A DNA stretch of 64,000 bases from Acidobacteriota bacterium. Lineage in GTDB: Bacteria > Acidobacteriota > Blastocatellia > UBA7656. Location of the stretch: NCBI GenBank assembly GCA_016201275.1, contig JACQDB010000081.1:35752-99751 (forward strand), in the 5' to 3' direction. Positions 15,642 through 24,974 of the stretch are shown in pieces; position 1 is the first letter of the stretch, and every line of letters starts with the position of its first letter. The notes below the pieces were generated by a model. The model had not been told where the DNA came from. It saw only the letters and a program-made list of their open reading frames with translations, and searched no databases. The position numbers and the translations under genes were made by a program.

Positions 15642-16214
15642 TCATTGATTCAAATCACACAAGGGGTGAATAGTGCCAAACCATTTCGGTTCGTTGTGTT
15701 GATAAGCACTGATTACATAGCCGCGTGTACAGGGCTGATATTTCCCCCTGCGAAAACAGAATGTGACCAACATACAATCGGAAGCGTTTTGATGGCTGCA
15801 CGTTGAAATTGCAGGCCACCTCCCAATGGAAAGCTGGCGTGGAAAAATCCATTCGCCATTGATGATTCCCAACAGACGCACAGGCCGCCCAGCAAAAACT
15901 CCCCAATCACAATTCCCTGTGGCTGAACATTGCAGTGGCACAAAATATTCTGGGATTGAATCCTTATTCAAATCGTAGGCGAACGCGATATTGCCCCATT
16001 TGATGCCCCATCTTTCCGAATGCTGGAAGATTCGGGCTACTTTTCGATTCAACTTTGCTTTTCCAAAGGCGATCTGGTTTGCACACTCAAAATCTATTCT
16101 CGCGATAACTTTTGTCCGCGCATCTTTGGGAAGCCAGCGCCTCGCTTTTGCTTTTGCCCCGCAGTGGCTAACCAGGCAACACCAAATTGCGAGGATGATA
16201 AATGCTCGTTTCAT
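15642..16214 (-). CDS. Small secreted protein of unknown function
   Basis: 190 residues from ATG 16214. An N-terminal signal sequence (MKRAFIILAIWCCLVSHCGA) is followed by a basic stretch and a mature region with several Cys and aromatic residues (CSATGNCDWGVFAG, CSHQNASDCMLVTFCFRRG). The phrase FAYDLNKDSIPEYFVPLQC recalls calcium-binding or VCBS-like D-x-N-x-D loops. I do not recognise the family. It lies between the ACP and the first SGNH gene on the same strand, 18 bases after the latter, so it is probably co-transcribed. Confidence 0.6.
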   Translation of the reverse strand: MKRAFIILAIWCCLVSHCGAKAKARRWLPKDARTKVIARIDFECANQIAFGKAKLNRKVARIFQHSERWGIKWGNIAFAYDLNKDSIPEYFVPLQCSATGNCDWGVFAGRPVRLLGIINGEWIFPRQLSIGRWPAISTCSHQNASDCMLVTFCFRRGKYQPCTRGYVISAYQHNEPKWFGTIHPLCDLNQ

Positions 16215-16232
16215 CACTTCAATATCTCGTTA

Positions 16233-17660
16233 TCATTTGCTCGACTGAGCAACGGATTGCATTTGACTTTTGTACCCTTCATACGCCTTCATCATCGCGT
16301 CGTAGATGAGGGTGCCGACGATCTCTGCGCCTGGTGCGGTCGGGTGGGTGTAATCGCCGCCCATCAAACGCGGACGGGCGTCGAACCATTTAGCAACCGT
16401 GCCTTCGCCGCCCATCGCCGTGAAGGTGTCAAAGAAAGCGCACTGCAATTCAACCGCCAGTTTTCGTTGATACGCCACTAACTTTTTAATCATCGGGCGC
16501 GTGACGATTTGTCCGCCAGCGCCGCGCCTCCCTCTGTCCATAGGCGCAATCAACATGATGGACGCCTCCGGCAAAGCTTGACGTATGCGGCGCACCGCTT
16601 CACGGGTGTCGCGTTCGTATTGACTCATGTTCAAACTCTCGAACTGACTTTCGTTCGCGCCGTAACCGATGATGACCAAATCCGGTTGACGATGGCGCAG
16701 TTGCTCTTGCCAGTGCGCTTCGTCCAAGTAATTTGCCAGCAAGCCAATGAACGCACCGTTCACGCCTAATGAATCGTAAGCGACACCTACCGCTTGATTT
16801 TCCAACACCACGCCAAACATACGCACTTCACCGTTGCCAACCGTTCGTATGGTCAAGGTGCGCGCCATCGGCTGAACCGCCACACGATAGAAAGCCGATT
16901 TTATTTCCTCGTCCGCAGTAGCAACACGCATCTGTTTTGCGCCGTCAATCTCTACCTCAAAGTCGCCGCCGCGTGGTTGCGCCAGGTAATAAATATCGAA
17001 AGCAGTAACCATATGTTGTAGTTCACCTTCTGCCAACACACTAAATGTTGCGGTAGCGTTTGCCGCGCTCGTCGTAAAGCTTGCGCCGCCCAAACCAAAA
17101 CGATGGTCGCCGCGAGAGATAAACATCGGTTCGCTATCCCATTCGCGGCTCGCGGCTGTCGCTACGCCGTGATGTTCGTACCAGCCCCAAGGCTTCGCTG
17201 CTAACACAAAGCCGTGACCGGCATCGCCGAAACGCTGTTGCAATTTTCTTCTGATGGTCGAGGTGATGCCGTCGTTGGTGATGGGCGAATCGCCGTAATG
17301 ACAGATGCGCGTTGGTGCACCGGCGCTTTCGGTTTTGGCGAGCGCCGCAAAAAAATGATTCAAGGCTTTACCGCCAGGGTCTTCGATTTCTCCGGGCTGC
17401 ACGACAGAGGAATTAGCCGGGTTTTCATTAGGGTTTTCGCCGTCTTCGCCGGTTTCCTGATTTGCCTTTGGTGATGCGCCAAACGGGAGCGCGGGCCACA
17501 GGCGAAAGCGCCGCAACCCCGGCAAGGCATACGGCAAGGCGACCAGCAAAACAAAACTGAGCAGCGTTTGCGAAGTCTTGTTGAAAACGACACGCGAGGT
17601 TTTCTGTTGGCGCGTGAGCCTTTGAATTTTCTGCCCTGAGCCGATCATTCTTGTAGTCAT
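16233..17660 (-). CDS. SGNH/GDSL-family hydrolase (envelope-anchored), copy 1
   Basis: 475 residues. An N-terminal hydrophobic segment (about residues 31-45) anchors or exports it. SGNH blocks are visible: HYGDSPITNDG with nucleophile S125, Gly in the following helix region, IGYGANESQ with N336, and GGDYTHPTAPG with D436 and H439. The second half of the fold is separated from the first by a beta-rich insert of about 200 residues. Family members remove or transfer acyl groups on polysaccharides and lipids. It stands next to an MBOAT gene and is paralogous to the 19226 gene (shared HYGDS, QQRFGD, NGA/NGAR patterns). Confidence 0.88.
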   Translation of the reverse strand: MTTRMIGSGQKIQRLTRQQKTSRVVFNKTSQTLLSFVLLVALPYALPGLRRFRLWPALPFGASPKANQETGEDGENPNENPANSSVVQPGEIEDPGGKALNHFFAALAKTESAGAPTRICHYGDSPITNDGITSTIRRKLQQRFGDAGHGFVLAAKPWGWYEHHGVATAASREWDSEPMFISRGDHRFGLGGASFTTSAANATATFSVLAEGELQHMVTAFDIYYLAQPRGGDFEVEIDGAKQMRVATADEEIKSAFYRVAVQPMARTLTIRTVGNGEVRMFGVVLENQAVGVAYDSLGVNGAFIGLLANYLDEAHWQEQLRHRQPDLVIIGYGANESQFESLNMSQYERDTREAVRRIRQALPEASIMLIAPMDRGRRGAGGQIVTRPMIKKLVAYQRKLAVELQCAFFDTFTAMGGEGTVAKWFDARPRLMGGDYTHPTAPGAEIVGTLIYDAMMKAYEGYKSQMQSVAQSSK

Positions 17661-17666
17661 ATTTTC

Positions 17667-19094
17667 CTAGAACCTCGTATAGACAAATGGCACCACATCG
17701 GTGCTGGCCACCAGATAAAGTCCGTTGGCCAACGCAAAGAGCAGCGCTGCCTGCGCCAGCGCCGGTAATCGTATGAAGCCGTTTCGCAAGGTCTCCATCG
17801 CTCGGTCGGGCATCGCGTGCGCGAGTAATCCGAGCGCGATCAACAGCGCTACAGGCAACCCCAAGTTGGCGGTGTCAGTAGTGAAAGTGGCGAGTTGATG
17901 AAGCACGGCGAAAGCTTGCGCGAAGCTTTCAGCGCGAAAAAACATCCACGCCAGACCGACGAAATGAAAGGTTATGAAGACGCCAAGCGCACGGCTCCAG
18001 ACGGCATCTCGCGTCGCCAGGCCGAAGCGTTTTCGCAAAGCAGCAAGCCAACGCACACCAACCAACCCCGCGCCGTGCAAAGCTCCCCAGGCAACAAAAT
18101 TCCCGCTCGCGCCGTGCCACAGACCGCCGATCAACATCGTCACCACAAGGCCGCCATACAACCTCGCAGAATTTTTTGAACGCCGCCCCGCAAGGCTGAA
18201 GAACACATAATCGCGCAGCCAAGTCGAGAGCGATATGTGCCAGCGTCGCCAGAATTCCGGCAAGTCTTTCGCCAGATATGGCGCATTGAAATTTTGCGGC
18301 AAACGCAAACCCAACAACAGCGCAGAGCCTATGGCAATGTCGCTGTAGCCGGAAAAGTCCGTATAGATTTGCAGCGCGTAGCCGTAAATCGCCGCCAGAT
18401 TTTCAAGCGCCGAAAACCGTTCGGGAAAATCGAACACGCGGTCAACAAAGTTCGCGCCCAGATAATCGGCGATGGCGATCTTCTTAATCAAACCGAGAGC
18501 GATTAAAAACAACGCCTCGCTGCCCATCGTCGCGTCAAAATTCAAACGACCGCGCAATTGCGGCAGCAGTTGGCGGACGCGCAAAATCGGTCCGGCCAAC
18601 AGGGTCGGAAAGAAACTGATAAAGGCCAGATATTCGCCATAATTTTCGGCGGCTTTGACATCGCCGCGATAGACATCCACAACGTAGGCGATGGATTGAA
18701 AAACGAAGAATGAAATGCCCAGCGGCGCGAGTAGATGCAGAGGCGACGGCGCGATGGAAAAACCAAAACCGGACAGGGCGCTTGCGGTTGCTGCGATGAA
18801 AAAGTTCGCGTACTTGAAAAAGCTCAACGCGCCGAGGTTTGCGAGCAGCGACAGCGCCAGCAAAATTTTCCGGCGGCGTGGATTGACGGCTTGCGAAAGC
18901 CAACGCGCATTGGTGAAATCAAGCAACGACAGCGCCAGCAATAACCACAACCCGCGTCCGCCCGTCAGCGCATAGAAAAACAGATTGGCGGCAAGCAACA
19001 AGGCAACGCGCCCTTGCACTTTATGAGCAATCCACCAGTACGCGAAAAAAATCACGATCAGAAAAATGTAATAGGTTCCGTTGGTGAATAACAT
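17667..19094 (-). CDS. MBOAT-family O-acyltransferase (AlgI/DltB-like)
   Basis: A 475-residue polytopic membrane protein. Typical AlgI-type segments are FFKYANFF, PLGISFFVFQSIAYVVDVYRGDV, FFPTLLAGPILR, NFNAPYLAKDLPEFWRRWHISLSTWLRDYVFF and GGLWHGASGNFVAWGALHG, the last containing the catalytic His of MBOAT enzymes. These proteins move acyl groups from a cytoplasmic donor across the membrane onto extracytoplasmic polymers. It is six bases from the upstream end of the first SGNH gene and is flanked by a second one, the arrangement expected for an O-acylation system. The donor may be the nearby ACP (inference). Confidence 0.93.
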   Translation of the reverse strand: MLFTNGTYYIFLIVIFFAYWWIAHKVQGRVALLLAANLFFYALTGGRGLWLLLALSLLDFTNARWLSQAVNPRRRKILLALSLLANLGALSFFKYANFFIAATASALSGFGFSIAPSPLHLLAPLGISFFVFQSIAYVVDVYRGDVKAAENYGEYLAFISFFPTLLAGPILRVRQLLPQLRGRLNFDATMGSEALFLIALGLIKKIAIADYLGANFVDRVFDFPERFSALENLAAIYGYALQIYTDFSGYSDIAIGSALLLGLRLPQNFNAPYLAKDLPEFWRRWHISLSTWLRDYVFFSLAGRRSKNSARLYGGLVVTMLIGGLWHGASGNFVAWGALHGAGLVGVRWLAALRKRFGLATRDAVWSRALGVFITFHFVGLAWMFFRAESFAQAFAVLHQLATFTTDTANLGLPVALLIALGLLAHAMPDRAMETLRNGFIRLPALAQAALLFALANGLYLVASTDVVPFVYTRF

Positions 19095-19225
19095 CTATGC
19101 GCCTCTACGAATCCTTGGTTAGTACCGCTGAAATATTGAGAGCAAGAAAAAGAAGTTTAGAGTTTGGCTTTCAGTTGGCCGATTGCGACTGCGAAACCTG
19201 CCGCCTGAAGGCGGCACGCCAAACC

Positions 19226-20512
19226 TCATCTCTCCTCTTTACCTTTGGCCTGCGATTTTTTTTCACGGTGCGGCGTAGCAAGATAGCCGCGCAGCAATTC
19301 CGCATACAACAGCTCTGCGACTTTTTGATAACCGCGCCGCGTGAGATGCACGCGGTCTGCCTGTGCCAGTGAAAGTTGGTGCCAGCCTTCGATAGCCCCT
19401 GCGCCGCCCATCGCTTGAAAGAGATTCCAGAAAGCCGCGCCGGATTTGAGCGCGGCGGCTCTTTGGGTAGCGACCAGCGCCGACATTCGCGCCAGAGATT
19501 GCCAAGTGCCTTGAATGAAAGTGGCGCGATCCGGCGGAGCCATCACCAGTAGCGCGGCGGCAGGCGCAGCTTGATGCAGGCGATTCAACAGAAGCGAAAA
19601 TTTTTTGCCGTACTCGTTCAAGTCTAGGTCTGGGTCGCTCACTTCATTCGAGCCATAAGCGATGACAATTAAATTCGGACTGCGATGTTCGAGATTGCTG
19701 GCGAGAATGTGCCAGTCCCAAGCGAGCGGACGATAGAGGCGCGCTCCATTAATACCCAACGCATCATAGACCACACCGGCTTGATGATTTTCGATAGCCA
19801 CACCAAATATCTTCACCGCGCCAGGTTTGACGGTGCGAATTTCCAGCGTGTGCAAACCCTCGCTTTCGGCTTCGACGGACAAATAAAACGGCGCGAAGGT
19901 TTTTGCAGCAAGAGAGATTTGCGGATCAATCGGCTCATCATCCAACCGCACATCTATCACCCCGCCGCCCGGTTGCTTCAATAGATAAAGGTCGAAGCGG
20001 CTGCCGTTGGCTTGCAAGGTTATCCATTCATCTTTGCCTGCGGTTGTCAGGCTCACGCCTGCAAGCCCGAATTGCCCGCCTGCTGATTGAGCGGCTTTGC
20101 CGAGGCCTTCAACTTTCCAGCCATTGCTTTGGCGGCTTCGCAGATTGCCGCGCCGATACCACGCCCAAGGTTTTCCCGCCAACACAAAGCCGATTCCGCC
20201 ATCGCCGAAACGCTGTTGCAATTGGTTCCGCAACTGCCCCGTCAACAAGTCGGCGGCGACGTGCGAATCGCCATAATGAAGGACGCGAACCCTCGCCAAG
20301 CCGGCGTCCGCCTTGCGTAGCGCTGCATAAAAATTGAGCATCGCGCCGTCCGGGTCTTCGATACGCTGCCGCGTAGTGGTGACGCAGGTAGGTAGTTTTT
20401 CTACAGCGAAAACTCCCAAGTTCAGTGCGCCTGAAACCGTCAGCGCCAACCCCACAGCGGTCAGGATTTTGCGACGCGATGCTTTCTGGATGGCTGCGAC
20501 CGTTTTGCTCAT
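19226..20512 (-). CDS. SGNH/GDSL-family hydrolase, copy 2
   Basis: 428 residues from ATG 20512; an upstream TTG (20566) or ATG (20530) in frame cannot be excluded. A hydrophobic export segment (ILTAVGLALTVSGALNLGVF) is followed by SGNH motifs: VLHYGDSHVAADL (nucleophile Ser), VIAYGSNEVSDPD (Asn) and ADRVHLTRRGYQ (Asp-His). It resembles the 16233 gene over its length (FYAALRKA, QQRFGDGG, GINGARLYRPL). With the MBOAT gene between them, one enzyme may attach and the other remove or transfer acyl groups on an envelope polymer. It is the first gene of the cluster and is divergent from a response regulator. Confidence 0.85.
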   Translation of the reverse strand: MSKTVAAIQKASRRKILTAVGLALTVSGALNLGVFAVEKLPTCVTTTRQRIEDPDGAMLNFYAALRKADAGLARVRVLHYGDSHVAADLLTGQLRNQLQQRFGDGGIGFVLAGKPWAWYRRGNLRSRQSNGWKVEGLGKAAQSAGGQFGLAGVSLTTAGKDEWITLQANGSRFDLYLLKQPGGGVIDVRLDDEPIDPQISLAAKTFAPFYLSVEAESEGLHTLEIRTVKPGAVKIFGVAIENHQAGVVYDALGINGARLYRPLAWDWHILASNLEHRSPNLIVIAYGSNEVSDPDLDLNEYGKKFSLLLNRLHQAAPAAALLVMAPPDRATFIQGTWQSLARMSALVATQRAAALKSGAAFWNLFQAMGGAGAIEGWHQLSLAQADRVHLTRRGYQKVAELLYAELLRGYLATPHREKKSQAKGKEER

Positions 20513-20774
20513 CGGCGCAATTATCGGCATCGCAGAGGGAAACCATAACGAGACCCTCAACAGCAAGCTGGCGGGAAGACCGCGCTATGAGATTGTGGCT
20601 CGCGCTAATTGTCAGCCTGTGGCTATCCACAGAAAACAACCTGAAATATCCGGTTCGCATCCGAAGCAGGTCGGTTTCAAAATAGTGGCGCAAGTGACTG
20701 GCAAGGCTGAACTGTGGTTTGCCACATTGCTTATTGCCCCGCGACACGATACAAATCATTCAGTTTGCATTGCA

Positions 20775-21551
20775 ATGGATTCGAGTAAGCCTATGGCCAT
20801 ATTAATCGCCGAAGACAATGTAGCGCAGCGGCGTTACCTGCGCGAAATTCTGGAGCGCGAATTCGCTTCGCATATGCCGATACTGGAAGCCGGTGATGGC
20901 GAAGCGACCGTGGCGCTGGCGCTCGCCCACAAGCCGTCGCTGTGCGTCATGGATATTCAAATGCCCAAACTTTCCGGCGTCAAAGCGGCACGAGCCATCT
21001 GGCGCAATCTGCCATCGGCGCGCATCATTTTCTGGACCCAGTTTCCTCACGAAATTTATATCAACGAGATTCGTAAGATTCTGAAAACTATCAAGCCGAC
21101 TCCGGCCTATGGCTTCATAGACAAGAACAATCCCGAAACTCGCTTTCTGCGTTTTGTCGCCGCCGTGTTGGAAGACGGCGCGGATATGATTGATCCGGCT
21201 TTCAAAGATTCTTTCAAGCGTCCGCTGTTGACCGAGTTTGAAGCGGAGGCGTTGTATTATTTGGCGCTGGGTTTATCGAATTGGGCTATCGCTCGCAAAT
21301 GCAGTTTGAGTTTGCGCGGCGTCGAAAGCCGGTTGGCGACCTTGTACGAAAAACTTTTCATCTCGTCGCCGGTTGGCACGGTCAACGAAACCTACGACAA
21401 GCTGGCTTATAATGTGCGAACCCGCGCCTTCTTTGAAGCTTTGCGTCGCGGCTTGATTAACAACGACGAATTGGAAAAAGCGGCGAGCGATTTAGAAGGT
21501 TGGATAGACCGCGACCGCCGCCGCTTTATTGAAAAGCCAAAAGAATTATGA
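20775..21551 (+). CDS. Response regulator with atypical C-terminal HTH output (NarL/FixJ-like)
   Basis: 258 residues from ATG 20775; ATG 20793 is a near alternative. The receiver has ILIAEDNVAQRRYL and phosphoacceptor D60 (SLCVMDIQMPKLSG). After a linker, the output domain reads LLTEFEAEALYYLALGLSNWAIARKCSLSLRGVESRLATLYEKL, a LuxR/NarL-type helix-turn-helix with the usual L-T-E-x-E start. The tail is charged. It is followed with a 4-base overlap by a small membrane protein and then by the large sensor kinase, its probable partner. Confidence 0.88.
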   Translation: MDSSKPMAILIAEDNVAQRRYLREILEREFASHMPILEAGDGEATVALALAHKPSLCVMDIQMPKLSGVKAARAIWRNLPSARIIFWTQFPHEIYINEIRKILKTIKPTPAYGFIDKNNPETRFLRFVAAVLEDGADMIDPAFKDSFKRPLLTEFEAEALYYLALGLSNWAIARKCSLSLRGVESRLATLYEKLFISSPVGTVNETYDKLAYNVRTRAFFEALRRGLINNDELEKAASDLEGWIDRDRRRFIEKPKEL

Positions 21552-21835
21552 AAAGCCGGAGAAAAATTTTATGGAAAACGGGAATAGGATGGGCGCTGGT
21601 TTTCGCATCGCTTGCGGCAGTGGGCAATCCGTTCGTGCCGGACATCTGCACCACACGAGGCTATGGTTTTCCTCTGCCGGTTTACATTGTCTGGTGCGAG
21701 TGCTTTATTGAAGACTATCCACCGGCAATCAATATTTCCTACATCGCTTTTGATTTGCTCTGTTGGGGCAGCGTGTGGATGTTGATGAGCGCGGCGCTCA
21801 TCAAACGCGCAACAAGGTCGCGACAAATTGCTTGA
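21548..21835 (+). CDS. Small membrane protein of unknown function
   Basis: 95 residues. The ATG overlaps the stop codon of the response regulator gene (ATGA), which implies translational coupling. Two hydrophobic stretches are present (WALVFASLAAVGNPFVP and ISYIAFDLLCWGSVWMLMSAALI), with two Cys between them (CTTRG, WCECF). No family recognised. Lying between a regulator and its sensor, it may be an accessory of the pathway; this is inference. Confidence 0.65.
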   Translation: MKSRRKILWKTGIGWALVFASLAAVGNPFVPDICTTRGYGFPLPVYIVWCECFIEDYPPAINISYIAFDLLCWGSVWMLMSAALIKRATRSRQIA

Positions 21836-21856
21836 GCCAATCGCAGGAAAGAAATC

Positions 21857-24800
21857 TTGAGGTCAATATACACAGCCCTATACGCAGGAGCTTTGGCTGC
21901 CGTCCTCCTACTCTTTTTGCTGTGGCCAATTCCTGTAGCGCTTTCTTCATCCGCACAACCCGATAACGACGCGGCGTCGGCGTCGCCCAACCTGCATCAA
22001 TGGGGCGCGGTGACGCTCTTTCACGGGTTGCCTTCCAATCACGTTCGCGCCATCGCGCAGGACACGGACGGCACGCTGTGGTTTGGCACCGATAGCGGTT
22101 TGACTCGCTACGATGGTCGCCGCATCGAAAAAATCGCCATCGAAGAACTGGCCGCCACCCGCATCAACGCGCTCAAAATGGACCGTCACAACACCCTGTG
22201 GATTGCCACCGACAACGGCGCGTTTCAATTCTCTCATCAACAATTCAAACTGCTTCACGAAACCCTCGGCAAAGCCATTACCGCTATCGCTATTGATGCT
22301 CAAAACCGCATCGCTATGGTCAGCGAACCGGGCATCATTTTTATTTGCACAGCGGCAAACGATTCCTCCCTGCAAGTGAAAACTCTGACGCCTGCCGACT
22401 ACGCGCTCTTGAACCTTGACGCCAACAATCGCCCGCTGCCGTTGACCAGCGTCGCCTGGGCGGGCGATGCCCTCATCGTCGGTTCGCATGGGCGCGGTTT
22501 GTTGAAGGTGGAAAATTCTGAAGTCAATGAAATCAACAGCACCCCCAGAGCTTTTTTCATCGAAGCGATTACCACAGACGTTGATGCGCGGTTGTGGTTT
22601 GGCGCGCAGTTGAAAGCCAATGATGGCGGCCTCTATCAAAGCGTGGATGCGAATCACCCAATAAAATCGGGCGAAAAAACCGGCACGGTCAGCGTCTTGA
22701 GTTGCGCCGCGCAGAGTTTGCTGTGGGCAGGCACGCAAGGGCAAGGCGTGTTCGTCTTCAAAGACGGCAACCTCGCAGAGCATTTCACCTTTGAAAATAC
22801 CGCCGGAGGCTTGCGCTCGAATAATCTCTTCGCCATCTTCATAGACCGCGAAGGCGTTGTGTGGTTCGGCACAGATCGCGGCGTTTGCCGTTACGACCCG
22901 CAGAGCGTGCGCGTCGAAACCATCGCCGCCAATCCCGAAAGCAATTTCGCCCGCGTGTTGGCGCAAACCTCGGATGGCTTGATTTGGTGCGGCTCAAATC
23001 GCGGCCTGTTCGTGCGTTCGGCGTCCGGCAAATTCTGGAGCGAAGTCGAAGAGTTCAAGGGCAAAACTATTTACGCCCTGAGCGAAGACGCGCATCAACG
23101 CCTGCTCATCGGAACCGCCGCCGGACTCTTTGCCGGTGAGCAAGCGGCAGGCGTCAATTCGGCTGATTACTTCGCCGGACGCATACGCTTCACGCGCCTC
23201 GAAAGCGAAGCGCAGAAAGACGGCGCAGGCGACAGCATACGCTCGATCTGCGAATTTCAGGGAGCCGTTTATCTGGCGGTCTTCGGGCGCGGCATCGAAC
23301 GACTGGACGGTACCAAACGCACGCCGGTCTTTCCTTCGGACAATGACGACAACAAAAAATCACAGGTTCTCAGTGTGGCGGCCAAGGGCAACGAAGCGCT
23401 TTGGTTCGGCACCGCCAGAGCCGGGGTTTTTTTATTCGATGGCAGACAAGTCAACACCGACGCTCAACTCGCGCCGCTCAACAGCAAAACAATTTGGTCA
23501 ATCGCGGTCTCCAAAGCCGGCGCGATCTGGTTGGCTTCCGATGCCGGTTTGTTTGTTTACGCCAATCGCCGTTTGCTCCACGTCCTCAAAGATGTGGATG
23601 CGCGACAGGTCATCGCTTTACCCAAGCCGGAGAATGCCGTGTGGTGCGCGACGGCGGACAACGGCTTGTATAAAGTTCTGCTCAACGAAAACCTTGAACC
23701 AATTTTGACGCGCTTCGATACCGAGCAAGGACTGCCTTCGCAAAAAATCTTTGCCGTGTTGACAGCGCAAAGTGAAGCGCGCCGCGAAGTATTGATCATT
23801 GGCACGAACAAAGGCATCGCCAGATTTGCGCCGGGCAATCTCGCGCCCGCGCTCAAAGCGGCGCGTGTCATCGGCAATCGCCTGTTTCAAACGCCGGAGA
23901 TTCAAGCCGGGCTGGCGCTCGAATATCCGCAGAACAGCTTGCTGGTAGAGGTGACGGCGATCAGCAGTCGCACCTTTCCCGAACAGTTTCAATATCGCTT
24001 TGTGGTGCAGAACGAAGCGGGGAAAATCGTCGCGCAAAAACTCTCGCGCGATTCGCAGATGTTGATGGAAGGGTTACAGACCGGCGGCTATACCTTGACG
24101 GCGCAAGCCTTCACCAACGAATTGATTGCCTCCGACCCTTTGACCATACGCTTCACGGTGAAGCGCGCACCGTTTCCGTTGGCTTCGACCGCGCTGGCGA
24201 TTTTGCTGGCCTTCGCATTGTTAGCGATGTGGTGGGGCTATCGCCAGAATCGCATGATTGCGCGCAGCAATGCGGCGCTGGCTTCGACCAATCAACAACT
24301 GGCCGAGACTCGTATGCAATTGGCCAATGAAACCGAGACCGAACGCCGCCGCATCGCTCGCGATCTGCACGATCAAACGCTGGCCGATTTGCGCCGCCTG
24401 ATGATGCTGTCGGACGAACTGGCGACCAATGATGCAGCACCCCATAAAACCGTACTGGAAGCGAAAGTTTTTCGCAGTGAAATCGAATCGGTGTCGGCAG
24501 AGATTCGCCGCATCTGCGAAGACCTCAGCCCTTCGGTGTTGGAAAACGTAGGCTTTGCGGCAGCGCTCGAATATGCGTTGACCGATGCCGTCGCGCACCT
24601 GCCCGCCGCAAACAAATTCGAGTACGAGTTTGTTTGCGAAGAAGGCATAGAAGACCGCTTGCAGTTATCGCCGGTGATGCAGATTCACCTCTACCGCATC
24701 GCCCAGGAAGTCATCAATAATATTTCGCGCCATTCGGCTGCGACGCGGGTGCGACTGACAGCGCGCATTGCCAACGGCGGGGCTTTGGTGTTGGAGATTG

Positions 24801-24973
24801 AAGACAACGGCAGAGGCTTTCAATTAGCGACAGCCGAAAAACGCGGACGCGGCCTGGCCAACATACGCTCCCGCGCCAGCCTGATTGAAGCCGAAGTTAA
24901 TTGGAGCCAGCGACCAGAGGGCGGCACGCTCTTCACCTTGCAAAAAGCAGCAAAGACAGGCAATGAACTCTGA
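21857..24973 (+). CDS. Two-component sensor kinase with Reg_prop beta-propeller
   Basis: 1038 residues. The start is TTG 21857, with AGGAAAG upstream; no better ATG exists. After an N-terminal membrane signal (ALAAVLLLFLLWPIPVAL), the periplasmic part has repeated two-component-propeller blades (LPSNHVRAIAQDTDGTLWFGTDSGLTRYDG, then LWIATDNGAFQF, VWFGTDRGVCRYD). A Y_Y_Y-like domain follows (FPEQFQYRFVV), then a membrane helix (FPLASTALAILLAFALLAMWW). The cytoplasmic part has HisKA_3 with H838 (ERRRIARDLHDQTLADLRR) and a HATPase (EVINNISRHSAATRV, IEDNGRGF). Such sensors often control glycan use. Its partner is the NarL-type regulator two genes upstream. Confidence 0.94.
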   Translation: MRSIYTALYAGALAAVLLLFLLWPIPVALSSSAQPDNDAASASPNLHQWGAVTLFHGLPSNHVRAIAQDTDGTLWFGTDSGLTRYDGRRIEKIAIEELAATRINALKMDRHNTLWIATDNGAFQFSHQQFKLLHETLGKAITAIAIDAQNRIAMVSEPGIIFICTAANDSSLQVKTLTPADYALLNLDANNRPLPLTSVAWAGDALIVGSHGRGLLKVENSEVNEINSTPRAFFIEAITTDVDARLWFGAQLKANDGGLYQSVDANHPIKSGEKTGTVSVLSCAAQSLLWAGTQGQGVFVFKDGNLAEHFTFENTAGGLRSNNLFAIFIDREGVVWFGTDRGVCRYDPQSVRVETIAANPESNFARVLAQTSDGLIWCGSNRGLFVRSASGKFWSEVEEFKGKTIYALSEDAHQRLLIGTAAGLFAGEQAAGVNSADYFAGRIRFTRLESEAQKDGAGDSIRSICEFQGAVYLAVFGRGIERLDGTKRTPVFPSDNDDNKKSQVLSVAAKGNEALWFGTARAGVFLFDGRQVNTDAQLAPLNSKTIWSIAVSKAGAIWLASDAGLFVYANRRLLHVLKDVDARQVIALPKPENAVWCATADNGLYKVLLNENLEPILTRFDTEQGLPSQKIFAVLTAQSEARREVLIIGTNKGIARFAPGNLAPALKAARVIGNRLFQTPEIQAGLALEYPQNSLLVEVTAISSRTFPEQFQYRFVVQNEAGKIVAQKLSRDSQMLMEGLQTGGYTLTAQAFTNELIASDPLTIRFTVKRAPFPLASTALAILLAFALLAMWWGYRQNRMIARSNAALASTNQQLAETRMQLANETETERRRIARDLHDQTLADLRRLMMLSDELATNDAAPHKTVLEAKVFRSEIESVSAEIRRICEDLSPSVLENVGFAAALEYALTDAVAHLPAANKFEYEFVCEEGIEDRLQLSPVMQIHLYRIAQEVINNISRHSAATRVRLTARIANGGALVLEIEDNGRGFQLATAEKRGRGLANIRSRASLIEAEVNWSQRPEGGTLFTLQKAAKTGNEL

Positions 24974-24974
24974 G

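Noticed and set aside
21947..22966. 339-codon open frame on the minus strand
   Set aside because: Antisense to the propeller region of the sensor kinase, where repeat-rich codons keep the opposite frame open.
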